Below, in pieces: positions 24,135 through 32,034 of a DNA stretch of 32,895 bases; position 1 is the first letter of the stretch; each line of letters begins with the position of its first letter. The translations under genes were made by a program, and so were the position numbers. The DNA comes from a virus, in IMG/VR virus record IMGVR_UViG_3300009091_000040, positions 1 to 32,895 of that record. One strand, 5' to 3'. Below the pieces are notes generated by a model. The model made no database searches and was not told the DNA's origin. It was given only the letters and a program-made list of their open reading frames with translations.

Positions 24135-24359
24135 ATGGCGTCTTCTTCGATCGAAAACAAGACCCGGCAGTCGATCCCGATCCTGTACAAGGACCCGGAC
24201 GACTTGACCCAGCTCAAGTTCGTCGTCCTGCGGGACCGCGAGCGGGTCGTCATGGACGACGAGGTGCTCTCGCAGGACATCCTGGACAAGGAGTCGGCGG
24301 GCTATCTCCTGAAGGCCGTTTCGACCGAGACCCCGGACTCGCGGTTCGACTACACCTGA
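24135..24359 (+). CDS. Small protein ahead of the sheath gene
   Basis: This is a 74-residue acidic protein (NKTRQSIPILYKDPDDLTQL, KFVVLRDRERVVMDDEVLSQ) with a leader AGGGGAGG about 12 bases before the ATG. It is probably a small beta/alpha fold. The 60-base stretch upstream is A/T-richer than its surroundings and might hold a promoter, but no clean motif can be named. Its gene lies 14 bases before the sheath start, so the two are likely co-translated. No family is known to me. Confidence 0.68.
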   Translation: MASSSIENKTRQSIPILYKDPDDLTQLKFVVLRDRERVVMDDEVLSQDILDKESAGYLLKAVSTETPDSRFDYT

Positions 24360-24373
24360 TACGGAGCTGACCG

Positions 24374-26602
24374 ATGGCCGTCTACGTTTCCCCCGGTGTC
24401 TACGTCCGCGAGGTCGATCTTTCCCTCTACCTGCGGAACCTCTCGACGACGGTCTGCGGCATGGTGGGCACCACGCCCCGCGGTCCCGTCAACGTCCCGA
24501 CCCTCATCACGAACATCAACTCCTTCGTCTCGACCTTCGGCCGGCCGCATCCGAACTACCTGGCGATGTACGCCGCCGTCGAGGCCCTGCGCTCCACGAA
24601 CCAGCTCTGGTTCGTCCGGGTCAACTCGGCCGAGTCGGTGGCCGCCGACGTGGACATCGATGGCTCGGCCGTGGCGGCCACCGTGGTCTCCTCGCTCAAG
24701 GGACCGTTCGCCATCGTCGACGATGCCTCCGCCACGCTGCTCGGCACGGATCAGGCGGCCACGGTCGCCGTCACGAGCACGAACAAGTTCCTGCTCATCT
24801 CGGTCAACGGGGGCCCCCAAGTCACGGTGACCCTGACCGAGGGCGGCGCGCGGACCAAGGCCCAGATCGCGACCGACATCGACACGGCGCTCGCCTCCTA
24901 CGGCGGCGACTCTTCGGTGGCGGGCACGAACCAGATCCAGATCAACAGCACGGCGACCGGCTCGACCACCTCGGTCACGCTCTACACGAGCGCCAACTCG
25001 GCCTACACCGACCTGGGCTTCACCCTGACCGGCGGTGTGCTCTCGGCCAGCGGCACGGACTCCACCCGGGCCTTCCGGATCATCTCGGTCGACAACACGA
25101 CCGGCACCCCGGTGGAGACCCCGCAGAACGTCAGCCTGACGCTCGGGGCGGCGCGCACGGTCGACCAGTTGGTCACCGAGCTCAACGCGGCCTTCACGGT
25201 GCCGATCACCGTCGACAACTACAGCGGGTCGTTGCGCTTCACCCACGACTCGATCGGCCAGAAGTTCGCCATCAAGTTCTCCAACGCCAGCACGGCCAAC
25301 GTCCGCACGGCGACCACCTTGGGCCTCGACACGAACGTCGACCACTGGGGCTACGGTCTGAACCCGGCTTCGCTGACCCTGAACGTCGCGGCCCAGTCGG
25401 TGGGCGAGTGGGGCAACCTGCTCTCCGTCACCGTCGCGGCGGGCTCGGTGGCCGGGTCCTTCAAGCTCACCGTGCTCGAGGACGGTGCCGTGGTCGAGGT
25501 GTTCGACCGCCTCGTCGGCCACCCGGACCTCGAGGACGACGATCTCGGGACCGAGTACTTCCTGACCGCAATCAACGGCACGGGGGTCTCGCCGGTCTCC
25601 AAGTACATCACCGTCACGGACACCCTGACCAACACCGGAGCCCCGGTGAACGGCACCTACGTGCTCGCCGGCGGCGCGGACGGTCTGGGTACGGTCTCCG
25701 ACGACGACTACATCGGCGTGTCGACCGGCTCCACGGTCACCGGCCTGCAGGTCTTCGCCAACGCCGAGCGGATCAACGTCAACGTCATCGCCACTCCGGG
25801 GGTCCACTCGGCCGCCGTGATCCAGGAGATGATCGCGATCTGCGAGGCCCGCGGCGACGCGATGGCCCTGATCGATCCGCCGCTCGGCCTGGGCGTCCAG
25901 CAGGTCGTCGACTGGCACAACGGGGCCGGGGCCTACTCGGACCACTCGGCCTTCAACTCGAGCTACGCGGCGCTCTACTGGCCGTGGCTGATGACCTACG
26001 ACTCCAACTACGACCGCTACGTCTGGACCCCGCCCTCGGGGCACATGATGGCGGTCTACGCCACGAGCGACCAGATGGCCGAGCCGTGGTACGCCCCGGC
26101 GGGCCTCAACCGGGGCCGGGTGCTCCAGGTGACCAAGGTCGAGTACGACGCCGACCAGGGCGCCCGCGACCTGCTCAACGGCGGCAGCAACGCCGTGAAC
26201 CCGATCGTCAACTTCGTCCCGGACGGCATCACGGTCTGGGGCCAGCGCACCCTGCAGCGCAAGCCGACCGCGCTCGACCGGGTCAACGTCCGGCGCATGA
26301 TGCTCTACCTGCGCAAGGTCATCGCCACCTCGACCCGGCAGCTCGTCTTCGAGCCCAACGACTCCACGCTCTGGCGCACCTTCAAGGCGCTGGTCGATCC
26401 GTTCCTCCGGGGCATCCTGACCGCCCGGGGCATCACGGCCTACTCGGTCGTCTGCGACGAGACGACCAACACGCCCGAGCACATCGACAACAACGAGATG
26501 GTGGCCCGGATCTTCATCCAGCCGACCAAGGCCGCCGAGAAGATCCTCGTGGACGCCGTGCTGACGCCCACGGGTGCCACCTTCGACGAACTCGTCCTCT
26601 GA
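24374..26602 (+). CDS. Contractile tail sheath protein (T4 gp18-like)
   Basis: This is a 742-residue protein. It starts MAVYVSPGVYVREVDLSLYL, and YVSPGVYVxE is the classic sheath N-terminus. The N-terminal assembly domain is followed by a long Thr/Ser/Val-rich beta insertion (about 90-400) that forms the exposed, variable part. The C-terminal assembly domain (about 520-742) has WYAPAGLNRG, DGITVWGQRTL, RRMMLYLRKVIATST, WRTFKALVDPFL and a last strand ARIFIQPTKAAEKI. These are standard for sheath subunits, which surround the tube and contract on infection. It is slightly longer than T4 gp18 (about 660). The tube gene is separated from it by two large genes, which is unusual. Confidence 0.95.
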   Translation: MAVYVSPGVYVREVDLSLYLRNLSTTVCGMVGTTPRGPVNVPTLITNINSFVSTFGRPHPNYLAMYAAVEALRSTNQLWFVRVNSAESVAADVDIDGSAVAATVVSSLKGPFAIVDDASATLLGTDQAATVAVTSTNKFLLISVNGGPQVTVTLTEGGARTKAQIATDIDTALASYGGDSSVAGTNQIQINSTATGSTTSVTLYTSANSAYTDLGFTLTGGVLSASGTDSTRAFRIISVDNTTGTPVETPQNVSLTLGAARTVDQLVTELNAAFTVPITVDNYSGSLRFTHDSIGQKFAIKFSNASTANVRTATTLGLDTNVDHWGYGLNPASLTLNVAAQSVGEWGNLLSVTVAAGSVAGSFKLTVLEDGAVVEVFDRLVGHPDLEDDDLGTEYFLTAINGTGVSPVSKYITVTDTLTNTGAPVNGTYVLAGGADGLGTVSDDDYIGVSTGSTVTGLQVFANAERINVNVIATPGVHSAAVIQEMIAICEARGDAMALIDPPLGLGVQQVVDWHNGAGAYSDHSAFNSSYAALYWPWLMTYDSNYDRYVWTPPSGHMMAVYATSDQMAEPWYAPAGLNRGRVLQVTKVEYDADQGARDLLNGGSNAVNPIVNFVPDGITVWGQRTLQRKPTALDRVNVRRMMLYLRKVIATSTRQLVFEPNDSTLWRTFKALVDPFLRGILTARGITAYSVVCDETTNTPEHIDNNEMVARIFIQPTKAAEKILVDAVLTPTGATFDELVL

Positions 26603-26615
26603 TCCGAGTCGCTCG

Positions 26616-28433
26616 ATGAACCGTAAGCCCGCATCCACCGAAGCTCCCGAGGGTCTCCTCCGTCTCGACGAGGAGCAGATCCCCGAGGACCTCGAGGACT
26701 TCGAAGACGACGAAGAGATGGCCGACGAGGACGATCTGCCGGAGCCCGCCGACTGCCCCGTGTGCGGCGGGCCTGGGGTCCCCCTCGGCGCTCTGGGTCG
26801 TCTCGAGCACTACCGGTGCCGGGACTGTGGCATGGACTTCAACCGGGATCCCAACGAGTCGGTCAACGAGCAGAGGCTGGACGAGTTCTTCTTCTACGCC
26901 GTCAAGCCAACTCGTTCGGCGATGGCCTTTTCTGTCCAAGAGTTGGGGGGCTCTCCAGCCTCTTCGTCGCCCGACTTGGAGATTCATCCGGGAGAGGTTT
27001 TTCGGGTGTTGAAATTCGGGCAGCCGCTTTCGTCGATCGAGTTCACGGACGGGAGATTGGCCCTGATTCCTTACGAGGAGTTGCTCGATCTGGGTCGCGA
27101 GGCAGGGTTGCCTCCGTATCTCTATGCGGAGTCGCTCGACGAGATCGGGTTCGGCGGGGTCTCGACGGTCGTCGACCTCGCCAAGAACGTCCCCGGAGTC
27201 AACCCGAAGGGCTTGGCCAAGGTGGCCCTGCCCGTCGTGAGTCCTGGGGTCGCGCTCATGAAGAAGTCCAAGGAGAACTCGAGCCTCGATCCCAGCCTGG
27301 TCCCCTTCTTGACCGAAGAGGAGTTGGCCCTGTTCGAAGCCCGGCCGAAGAAGTGGAGCAACTTCAAGAAGGCGGCCTTCTCCACTCTCCAAGGAGCCGC
27401 TAAGGGGATGGTGGGCGGAGCCGCCGTAGGTGCCCTTGCGGGGGGTGCAATGGGGACCGTCGGCGGGGCTGCGGGTGGCGCACTCATGGGACGGCAGATG
27501 GGCCAGACCGGGGCTGGGGCTCTTGGTGGGGCTATCGGTGCCGGTGCCGTCGGAACTCTTGGCGGGGGCCTGGCAGGGATCAAGTACGGGACCGCAATCG
27601 GAGCCGGCTACGGCCTCTACAAGCACTTCCAGCGGCAGAGAAAGGCCAAGCCGAAGGAGTCCCAGATCAACCCCGGTCTGATCCCCTTCCTGACCGAAGA
27701 GGAGTTGGCCCTGACCGAGGGCCCAGCGTGGAGCAGGTTCAAGTCCCGCTGGAAGGCCGCCAAGCCCGCCATGAGACAGGACCTGCGCCGGACGGGCCGT
27801 CGGATGAAGTACGGTTTGGGCGGAGCCGGGGTCGGGGCTCTGGCGGGCACGGTGTTGGGCGGTCCCATCGGGACGGGTCTCGGGGCCGTCGTCGGGAGTG
27901 CCATGGGCACCTCCTACGCCAAGGGCATCGAGCACGGGGAGCGGAGCCGCCGTCCCCGCCGCAAGCGGAGCGAAGCCGTGGACCAGATCGCAACCGACAA
28001 CACCCGGGACAAGGCGCGCAGCTACGCCTCGACCCAGCTCGATCTTTCGGGCGCCGAGCTCGACCTCTACGTGGACGGCTACGAAGCAGGCCGCTCCGGC
28101 CTGGACTACGGTCCCTCCGATGGAGCCCTCGAGACGACGCCCTACGACATGGGGTTCTCCGACGGCCAGAGCGACAAGGTGGGCTTCGGTCCGCTGTCGA
28201 CGCTGGGCGAGGACGTGACCACGGCCGACGTGGGCAACCCGGGCACGCTGACGGGCTTCGGGGACGACCCCGCGAGCCCCGTCCGGGTCCGCACGGCAGA
28301 GGATGGCAGTTTCTCGATCTTCGTCGTCGAGAACGGCGAGGAGATCCCGCTCGAAACCGGCCTGAAGGGCGAGGCCGCCCAGCAGGTCATCGACGACTAT
28401 CGCAAGATGTTCGCCGCCGACACGGCGTCCTGA
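26616..28433 (+). CDS. Zinc-ribbon, glycine-zipper multi-domain protein with repeated FLTEEELAL linkers
   Basis: This is a 605-residue protein. The N-terminus is acidic. A zinc ribbon occupies residues 47-71 (CPVCGG and CRDCGMDF). Residues about 95-175 use A/T-richer codons. At residues 231 and 358 the same FLTEEELAL segment is followed by FEA or TEG and then a Trp/Lys-rich stretch. Gly/Ala zipper segments (about 259-336 and 400-431, GGAMGTVGGAAGGALMG style) resemble membrane-inserting or packing motifs. The region around 440-520 is acidic. A small beta domain (GSFSIFVVENGEEIPLETG) ends the chain. The F/T-E-A/G steps may be protease sites. Its role is unknown. It could be a virion-internal or ejected membrane-active protein. 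Confidence 0.7.
   Translation: MNRKPASTEAPEGLLRLDEEQIPEDLEDFEDDEEMADEDDLPEPADCPVCGGPGVPLGALGRLEHYRCRDCGMDFNRDPNESVNEQRLDEFFFYAVKPTRSAMAFSVQELGGSPASSSPDLEIHPGEVFRVLKFGQPLSSIEFTDGRLALIPYEELLDLGREAGLPPYLYAESLDEIGFGGVSTVVDLAKNVPGVNPKGLAKVALPVVSPGVALMKKSKENSSLDPSLVPFLTEEELALFEARPKKWSNFKKAAFSTLQGAAKGMVGGAAVGALAGGAMGTVGGAAGGALMGRQMGQTGAGALGGAIGAGAVGTLGGGLAGIKYGTAIGAGYGLYKHFQRQRKAKPKESQINPGLIPFLTEEELALTEGPAWSRFKSRWKAAKPAMRQDLRRTGRRMKYGLGGAGVGALAGTVLGGPIGTGLGAVVGSAMGTSYAKGIEHGERSRRPRRKRSEAVDQIATDNTRDKARSYASTQLDLSGAELDLYVDGYEAGRSGLDYGPSDGALETTPYDMGFSDGQSDKVGFGPLSTLGEDVTTADVGNPGTLTGFGDDPASPVRVRTAEDGSFSIFVVENGEEIPLETGLKGEAAQQVIDDYRKMFAADTAS
27303..27332 (+). repeat. Direct repeat copy 1 encoding PFLTEEELAL
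   Basis: This 30-base stretch matches 27684-27713 at 29 of 30 bases (TTG versus CTG codon). The encoded segment precedes a candidate protease site L-F-E followed by A. Confidence 0.85.
27684..27713 (+). repeat. Direct repeat copy 2 encoding PFLTEEELAL
   Basis: This is the partner of 27303-27332 in the same gene. Here the segment is followed by L-T-E then G and a Trp/Arg/Lys-rich stretch (PAWSRFKSRWKAAK). Confidence 0.85.
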
Positions 28434-28455
28434 GAAAGAACGAAGGGGACACGAC

Positions 28456-30309
28456 ATGAAGAGCAAGGCGCAGCTTCTGATCGAGCAGGTCTCGCGCGGT
28501 CGGGACCTCGGGACCGCGGTCTCCGCGTTCCTCAGCGATGTCTTCGAGGACGAGGACGCCGGGGTCATCCTGCCCGCCACCGACATCCAGCCGGGCGACG
28601 TGATGCCCGACGTGGGCCCGGAGGCCGCCGCCGAGGGCGACGAGGAGGAGGTCGGCCCGGACGGCGCCGTCCTGCCGTCGGCCGACGAGGTCCCGGTCGA
28701 GATCCAGATGCCGCCCGAGGAGTTGGCCACGGCCGATCCCGGGCAGGTGCCGGACGCGCCCGCCGCGGCGGCGACCCCGGAGGCCGAGAAGGATGGCGGC
28801 TTCATGGAGGCCCGCAAGCGCCTGCGCTTCCGGATCGCCGAGCACCTGCGCCGCCTCCGCGAGGAGGACGACGAGGACGGCGACGAGGAGGACGAGGAGG
28901 GCGAGGGGGAGGAGAACGGCGAGGAGAACGGCGAGGAGGGCGACGAGGAGGGGGAGGAGAACGAAAACCCTTTCGCTGAGTCGGTCGAGGAGGACGACGA
29001 GTCCCCGATGTCCGGCCCGACCGACGGCACGATCCCGCTGCCCGGGGACGAGGAGAACGCCGAGCCGGAGGAGGTTCCGGTCGACAGCGGCGACGCCACC
29101 CCGATCGTGGCCTCCACCGAGGGCCGCGTCTCGCGCAACGCCGCGATCCGGGAGAGCCGTTCGATCGGCCACTTCCGCACGGCGGACAAGACCCGCCAGG
29201 TCGGCGTGCCCACCTCGAGCGGCCAGATGCGCGAGTCGGTCTCCCGCACCTTCGCCGGGGCCTTCTCGGCCCTGTTCGAGGGCGACCAGGAGGACGTGAG
29301 CTTCCCCAACTCGGACGACGAAGACCCCGAGGACCAGGGCGGCGAGTTCGAGCCGGAGGACGGGGAGAAGAAGGTCCTGCTCGACGAGCCCGAGGGCGAG
29401 GAGCAGAACGAGGACGACCTCGTCAACAAGCTCCAGAACGCCGGCGACACGCTGGATGACCTGAGCAACAAGACCGACTCCGAACCGATCCGCAAGCCCG
29501 AGAGCTACCAGCGGGGGGGCGTCCAGCGTCAGGACGAGATCGGCCTCCCTTTCGGTAAGGCCCACCGCGCCCGGGTGGCGATCAAGCAAGCCAACAGGGC
29601 TGCCAAGTACGCGGGCAGGGCGGCTGCCCTCAAGACGACCGCCCAAGTCCAGTTCCCCGGGATCAACCCCGCCAGCAAGAAGTTCTGGAAGCGAGGCGTC
29701 TCGAACCTCGCGAACCCCCTCAAGGCCGCCAACGCCGCTTTGAAGGCCCGGGCGGGTGCGCGGTCCCAAGGCTACTCCAAGGCGGCCAAGATGTACGGCT
29801 ACTCCGAGGTGGAGGCTCAGCCGACCGGCGAGCGGGTCGACGAGCGCATGCCTGTGGGTGTCCGTCAGGCCAAGTCGGCCCTCAAGAAGGCGGGTGGCGT
29901 CTACAAGAAGGGGTTCAAGGGCCTCAAGCGGGCGGCGACCGAGCCCCTTCGGGTCGCAGGGAGCAACCTTTTGGCACTGCAGGCCACCGCAGCCGGTACG
30001 CGGGCGGGGCTCAAGCACCTCCGCAACTGGGAGCGCTCCTACTCCAAGGCCTACAAGCAGGCGATGCGCAAGAGCGAGTCCCTCAACGAGGGCGTCTTCG
30101 ACAACCAGATGCAGATCGGCGAGCGGATCGTCTACAACGGCCCGAACCCGGCGATCCCGAAGGGCACCCCGGGCCGCATCACGGACAACGTCCCGTCCGG
30201 GCTGGGCTACCACTACCTCGTCCAGCTCGAGGGTTTCCCCCGCGTCGTGCAGGTCAACGACCACGAGATCTCCCGGGCCAACACGAACCCGGTCCTCGGC
30301 AACAACTGA
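28456..30309 (+). CDS. Acidic/basic multi-domain head-type protein with IRES motifs and C-terminal SH3-like domain
   Basis: This is a 617-residue protein with an AAGGGG leader. Residues 1-22 (SKAQLLIEQVSRGRDLGTAV) are helical. Residues about 30-225 are strongly acidic, with a Glu/Gly/Asp low-complexity block (about 138-180). IRES and MRES motifs follow at residues 231-234 and 258-261, and LFEG near 272. Residues about 355-545 are Lys/Arg/Ala-rich and helical (KAHRARVAIKQANRAAKYAG), like DNA-condensing head proteins. The last 60 residues (GERIVYNGPNPAIPKGTPGR) look like an SH3/KOW barrel. The acidic-to-basic layout with protease-like sites suggests a processed internal head protein. Function is inferred. 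No family is recognised. Confidence 0.72.
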   Translation: MKSKAQLLIEQVSRGRDLGTAVSAFLSDVFEDEDAGVILPATDIQPGDVMPDVGPEAAAEGDEEEVGPDGAVLPSADEVPVEIQMPPEELATADPGQVPDAPAAAATPEAEKDGGFMEARKRLRFRIAEHLRRLREEDDEDGDEEDEEGEGEENGEENGEEGDEEGEENENPFAESVEEDDESPMSGPTDGTIPLPGDEENAEPEEVPVDSGDATPIVASTEGRVSRNAAIRESRSIGHFRTADKTRQVGVPTSSGQMRESVSRTFAGAFSALFEGDQEDVSFPNSDDEDPEDQGGEFEPEDGEKKVLLDEPEGEEQNEDDLVNKLQNAGDTLDDLSNKTDSEPIRKPESYQRGGVQRQDEIGLPFGKAHRARVAIKQANRAAKYAGRAAALKTTAQVQFPGINPASKKFWKRGVSNLANPLKAANAALKARAGARSQGYSKAAKMYGYSEVEAQPTGERVDERMPVGVRQAKSALKKAGGVYKKGFKGLKRAATEPLRVAGSNLLALQATAAGTRAGLKHLRNWERSYSKAYKQAMRKSESLNEGVFDNQMQIGERIVYNGPNPAIPKGTPGRITDNVPSGLGYHYLVQLEGFPRVVQVNDHEISRANTNPVLGNN

Positions 30310-30339
30310 CCGTCTCGGATCGTAGAAGGAGACTTTCAC

Positions 30340-30849
30340 ATGGCAGGCCTCTCCGCCCAGCACATCGCGCCCTCCTCGGGCGGCTTCGAACCGCAGCGGT
30401 CCTACGACTTCCAGCTCGAGCTCTACGGGGTTCCGGGGTCCGAGTTGATCCAGCTCGCGATCGCCGAAGTCACCTTCCCGATGGGGCGCAGCGAGCCGAT
30501 CTCCATCGAGTACTTCGCCGAGAGCCGCAAGGTGGCGGGCAGGCTGAACTTCTCCGACAGCCGCTTCTCTTGCCACGACTACGTCGACGAGAACGTGGCG
30601 GGCGTGCTGATGGCGTGGCGGGCCCTCATCATCGACATCCCGTCGGGGGTGCAGGGCTACGCGCCGCAGTACAAGCGCGAGGGGGCCGTGGTGCTCATGG
30701 GGCCGGACGGCGGTCGCGAGCGGGTCATGAAGCTGACCGGCTGCTGGCCGATGTCGGTGACCGTGGATCCGCTGTCGATGCGCAGCAACGACAACGTGAT
30801 GTGCTCGGTCGACCTCGCCTACGACACCGCCTTCCCGGAGAACTTCTAA
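30340..30849 (+). CDS. Tail tube protein (T4 gp19-like)
   Basis: This is a 169-residue protein of usual length for the family (T4 gp19 about 163). It has a leader AAGGAGA. The N-terminus GGFEPQRSYDFQLELYGVPG, the strand IAEVTFPMGRSEPISIEYFA, RKVAGRLNF, the helix NVAGVLMAWRALI, and the C-terminal TGCWPMSVTVDPLSM strand follow the tube-protein pattern. Subunits stack in hexameric rings to form the inner tube. It lies before gp26-like and tape-measure genes, as expected. Confidence 0.9.
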   Translation: MAGLSAQHIAPSSGGFEPQRSYDFQLELYGVPGSELIQLAIAEVTFPMGRSEPISIEYFAESRKVAGRLNFSDSRFSCHDYVDENVAGVLMAWRALIIDIPSGVQGYAPQYKREGAVVLMGPDGGRERVMKLTGCWPMSVTVDPLSMRSNDNVMCSVDLAYDTAFPENF

Positions 30850-30859
30850 TCCCGCCTTG

Positions 30860-30888
30860 GCCCCTTGCCCTATCCGGGGGCAAGGGGC
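30860..30888 (+). terminator. Perfect stem-loop between tube and gp26-like genes
   Basis: GCCCCTTGCCC (30860-30870) pairs exactly with 30878-30888 around a 7-base loop. No T-run follows. It may be a weak terminator or an mRNA 3' stabiliser that lets the abundant tube mRNA differ in level from downstream baseplate mRNA. Confidence 0.65.
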
Positions 30889-30929
30889 ACAGATGTCCGT
30901 CTCTCTGATCGCACCAGGGAGGTTTCAAC

Positions 30930-31688
30930 ATGGCAGAGCGCCAGTTCCAGACGGTGAAGTTGCCGTCCCTCGGCAAGTTCTACGACGGCAAGGTGCCGAA
31001 CGGGGAGATCGAGGTCTACCCGATCCGCGTCCGCGAGGAGAAGATGATGGCCGGGGCCACGGGTTCGGGCTCCGAGCGCATGACCCTGCTGCTTCGCAAC
31101 TGCCTGAAGACCGAGATCGACCCCCGGGAGTTGCTGCTGGTCGACCGGTACTTCCTGCTCTTCTACCTGTCGCTGATCTCCTACGGCAAGGACCGCAAGC
31201 TCCAGTTGTCCTGCCCGCACGACGGCTGCGGCAAGGTCTTCGACCACGAGGCGGATCTCGAGCAGTGCGAGGTCACCTACCTCGAGGACGGGGTCTCGGA
31301 GCCCTACCTCGTGCAGCTTCCGGTCTCCCAGGACGAGGTGGGCCTGCGCTTCCTGCGGGGCACGGACGAGGTCGAGATGGTCAGGATGCTGGCCGCCCTG
31401 CGCCGGTCCGGGGGCCGGGACGCGAAGGGGCCGAAGCGGATGACCCCGGGCGAAGCGGGCCTGCTCAACATGCTGATGCCGGTGGTCACGGTCAACGGCG
31501 AGACCCTGAGCCAAGAGGACAAGGTGGCTTGGGCCGAGGAGTTGATCGGTCGGGACGCGGAGTTCATGCGCTCGGCCATGAACCAGTTCGACTTCGGCGT
31601 GGATCAGATGATCGAGACCGATTGTCCGTCCTGCGGAAAGGCGGTCTCGGTCCCGTTGCCGGCCGAGAACCTGTTTCGCTTCCTCTAA
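30930..31688 (+). CDS. T4 gp26-like baseplate/tail assembly protein with Cys pairs
   Basis: This is a 252-residue protein with an AGGAGGT-like leader (GGAGGT). The N-terminus VKLPSLGKFYDGKVPNGEIEVYPI fits the gp26-family start (LPS-GKFY, then a polar strand). RNCLKTEIDPRELLLVDRYFLLFYLSLISYG is the matching helix pair. Cys95/Cys100 and Cys232/Cys235 (CPSCGK) probably bind one zinc. T4 gp26 is a baseplate hub protein. Related genes sitting right before a tape-measure gene act as tail assembly chaperones. The stop at 31686-31688 abuts a frame that continues in +1, discussed separately. Confidence 0.78.
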   Translation: MAERQFQTVKLPSLGKFYDGKVPNGEIEVYPIRVREEKMMAGATGSGSERMTLLLRNCLKTEIDPRELLLVDRYFLLFYLSLISYGKDRKLQLSCPHDGCGKVFDHEADLEQCEVTYLEDGVSEPYLVQLPVSQDEVGLRFLRGTDEVEMVRMLAALRRSGGRDAKGPKRMTPGEAGLLNMLMPVVTVNGETLSQEDKVAWAEELIGRDAEFMRSAMNQFDFGVDQMIETDCPSCGKAVSVPLPAENLFRFL

Positions 31689-31697
31689 GGAGGAGGG
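31687..31697 (+). promoter_or_regulatory. Very strong Shine-Dalgarno (AAGGAGGAGGG) without a matching start codon
   Basis: The run AAGGAGGAGGG overlaps the stop codon of the gp26-like gene. The only start at suitable distance is a TTG at 31703, which opens an 11-codon frame ending at 31738. The frame with conserved-looking sequence has no ATG, GTG or TTG until 31753. Confidence 0.6.
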
Positions 31698-31752
31698 TCA
31701 CTTTGCCCAATTCTGGTTCCCTCCGCTCGAGGCCCTGAGCGAACTCTACGAG

Positions 31753-32034
31753 ATGCAGTTCCTGCTCTCGGGGGCGGAGGAAGTCAGGTTGTCATGGTCC
31801 GAGATCGATGAGTTGCCGTTGCCGACGTTCCAGTGGCTGGTCCAGCGAATCTCGCAGGCGCGCAAGAAGAGTTCGCAGGGCACGGAGGCGCTCACGGCCA
31901 TGGTCAAGTCCTACGAGGTTCTACGCCGCGTCAAGGGCGAGCGCCCTGGGGGGCAGGAGTTGAGCCGCAAGGAGAGGATCGAGGCCCGCCGGAGGCGGGT
32001 ATCCGAGGAGGCCTCGAGGCACGCCAAGAGGTAG
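31753..32034 (+). CDS. Small gp51/tail assembly chaperone-like frame, true start uncertain
   Basis: From the ATG this encodes 93 residues (MQFLLSGAEEVRLSWSEIDE, LPLPTFQWLVQRISQARK). It is helical, with the L-x-W-x-E-I-DELPL pattern common to small proteins encoded before tape-measure genes (gp51-like or the second frame of tail assembly chaperones). The same frame is open upstream through 31684 and reads HFAQFWFPPLEALSELYE. This looks like real protein but lacks a normal start codon. A ribosome leaving the gp26-like frame by a +1 (or -2) shift at CTC TAA would produce a fusion of about 367 residues. The second-frame assignment is likely, the start is not settled. Confidence 0.6.
   Translation: MQFLLSGAEEVRLSWSEIDELPLPTFQWLVQRISQARKKSSQGTEALTAMVKSYEVLRRVKGERPGGQELSRKERIEARRRRVSEEASRHAKR

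Noticed and set aside
28860-28970. GAG/GAC-rich repeat as a possible regulatory or CRISPR-like array
   Set aside because: It is a coding low-complexity Glu/Asp/Gly block in the frame of the gene at 28456. The units are irregular and there are no spacers.
26514-29495. 993-codon minus-strand frame
   Set aside because: Ser/Pro/Arg-rich antisense shadow of two well-supported plus-strand genes. The poly-Ser part is just the reverse of the Glu/Asp block.
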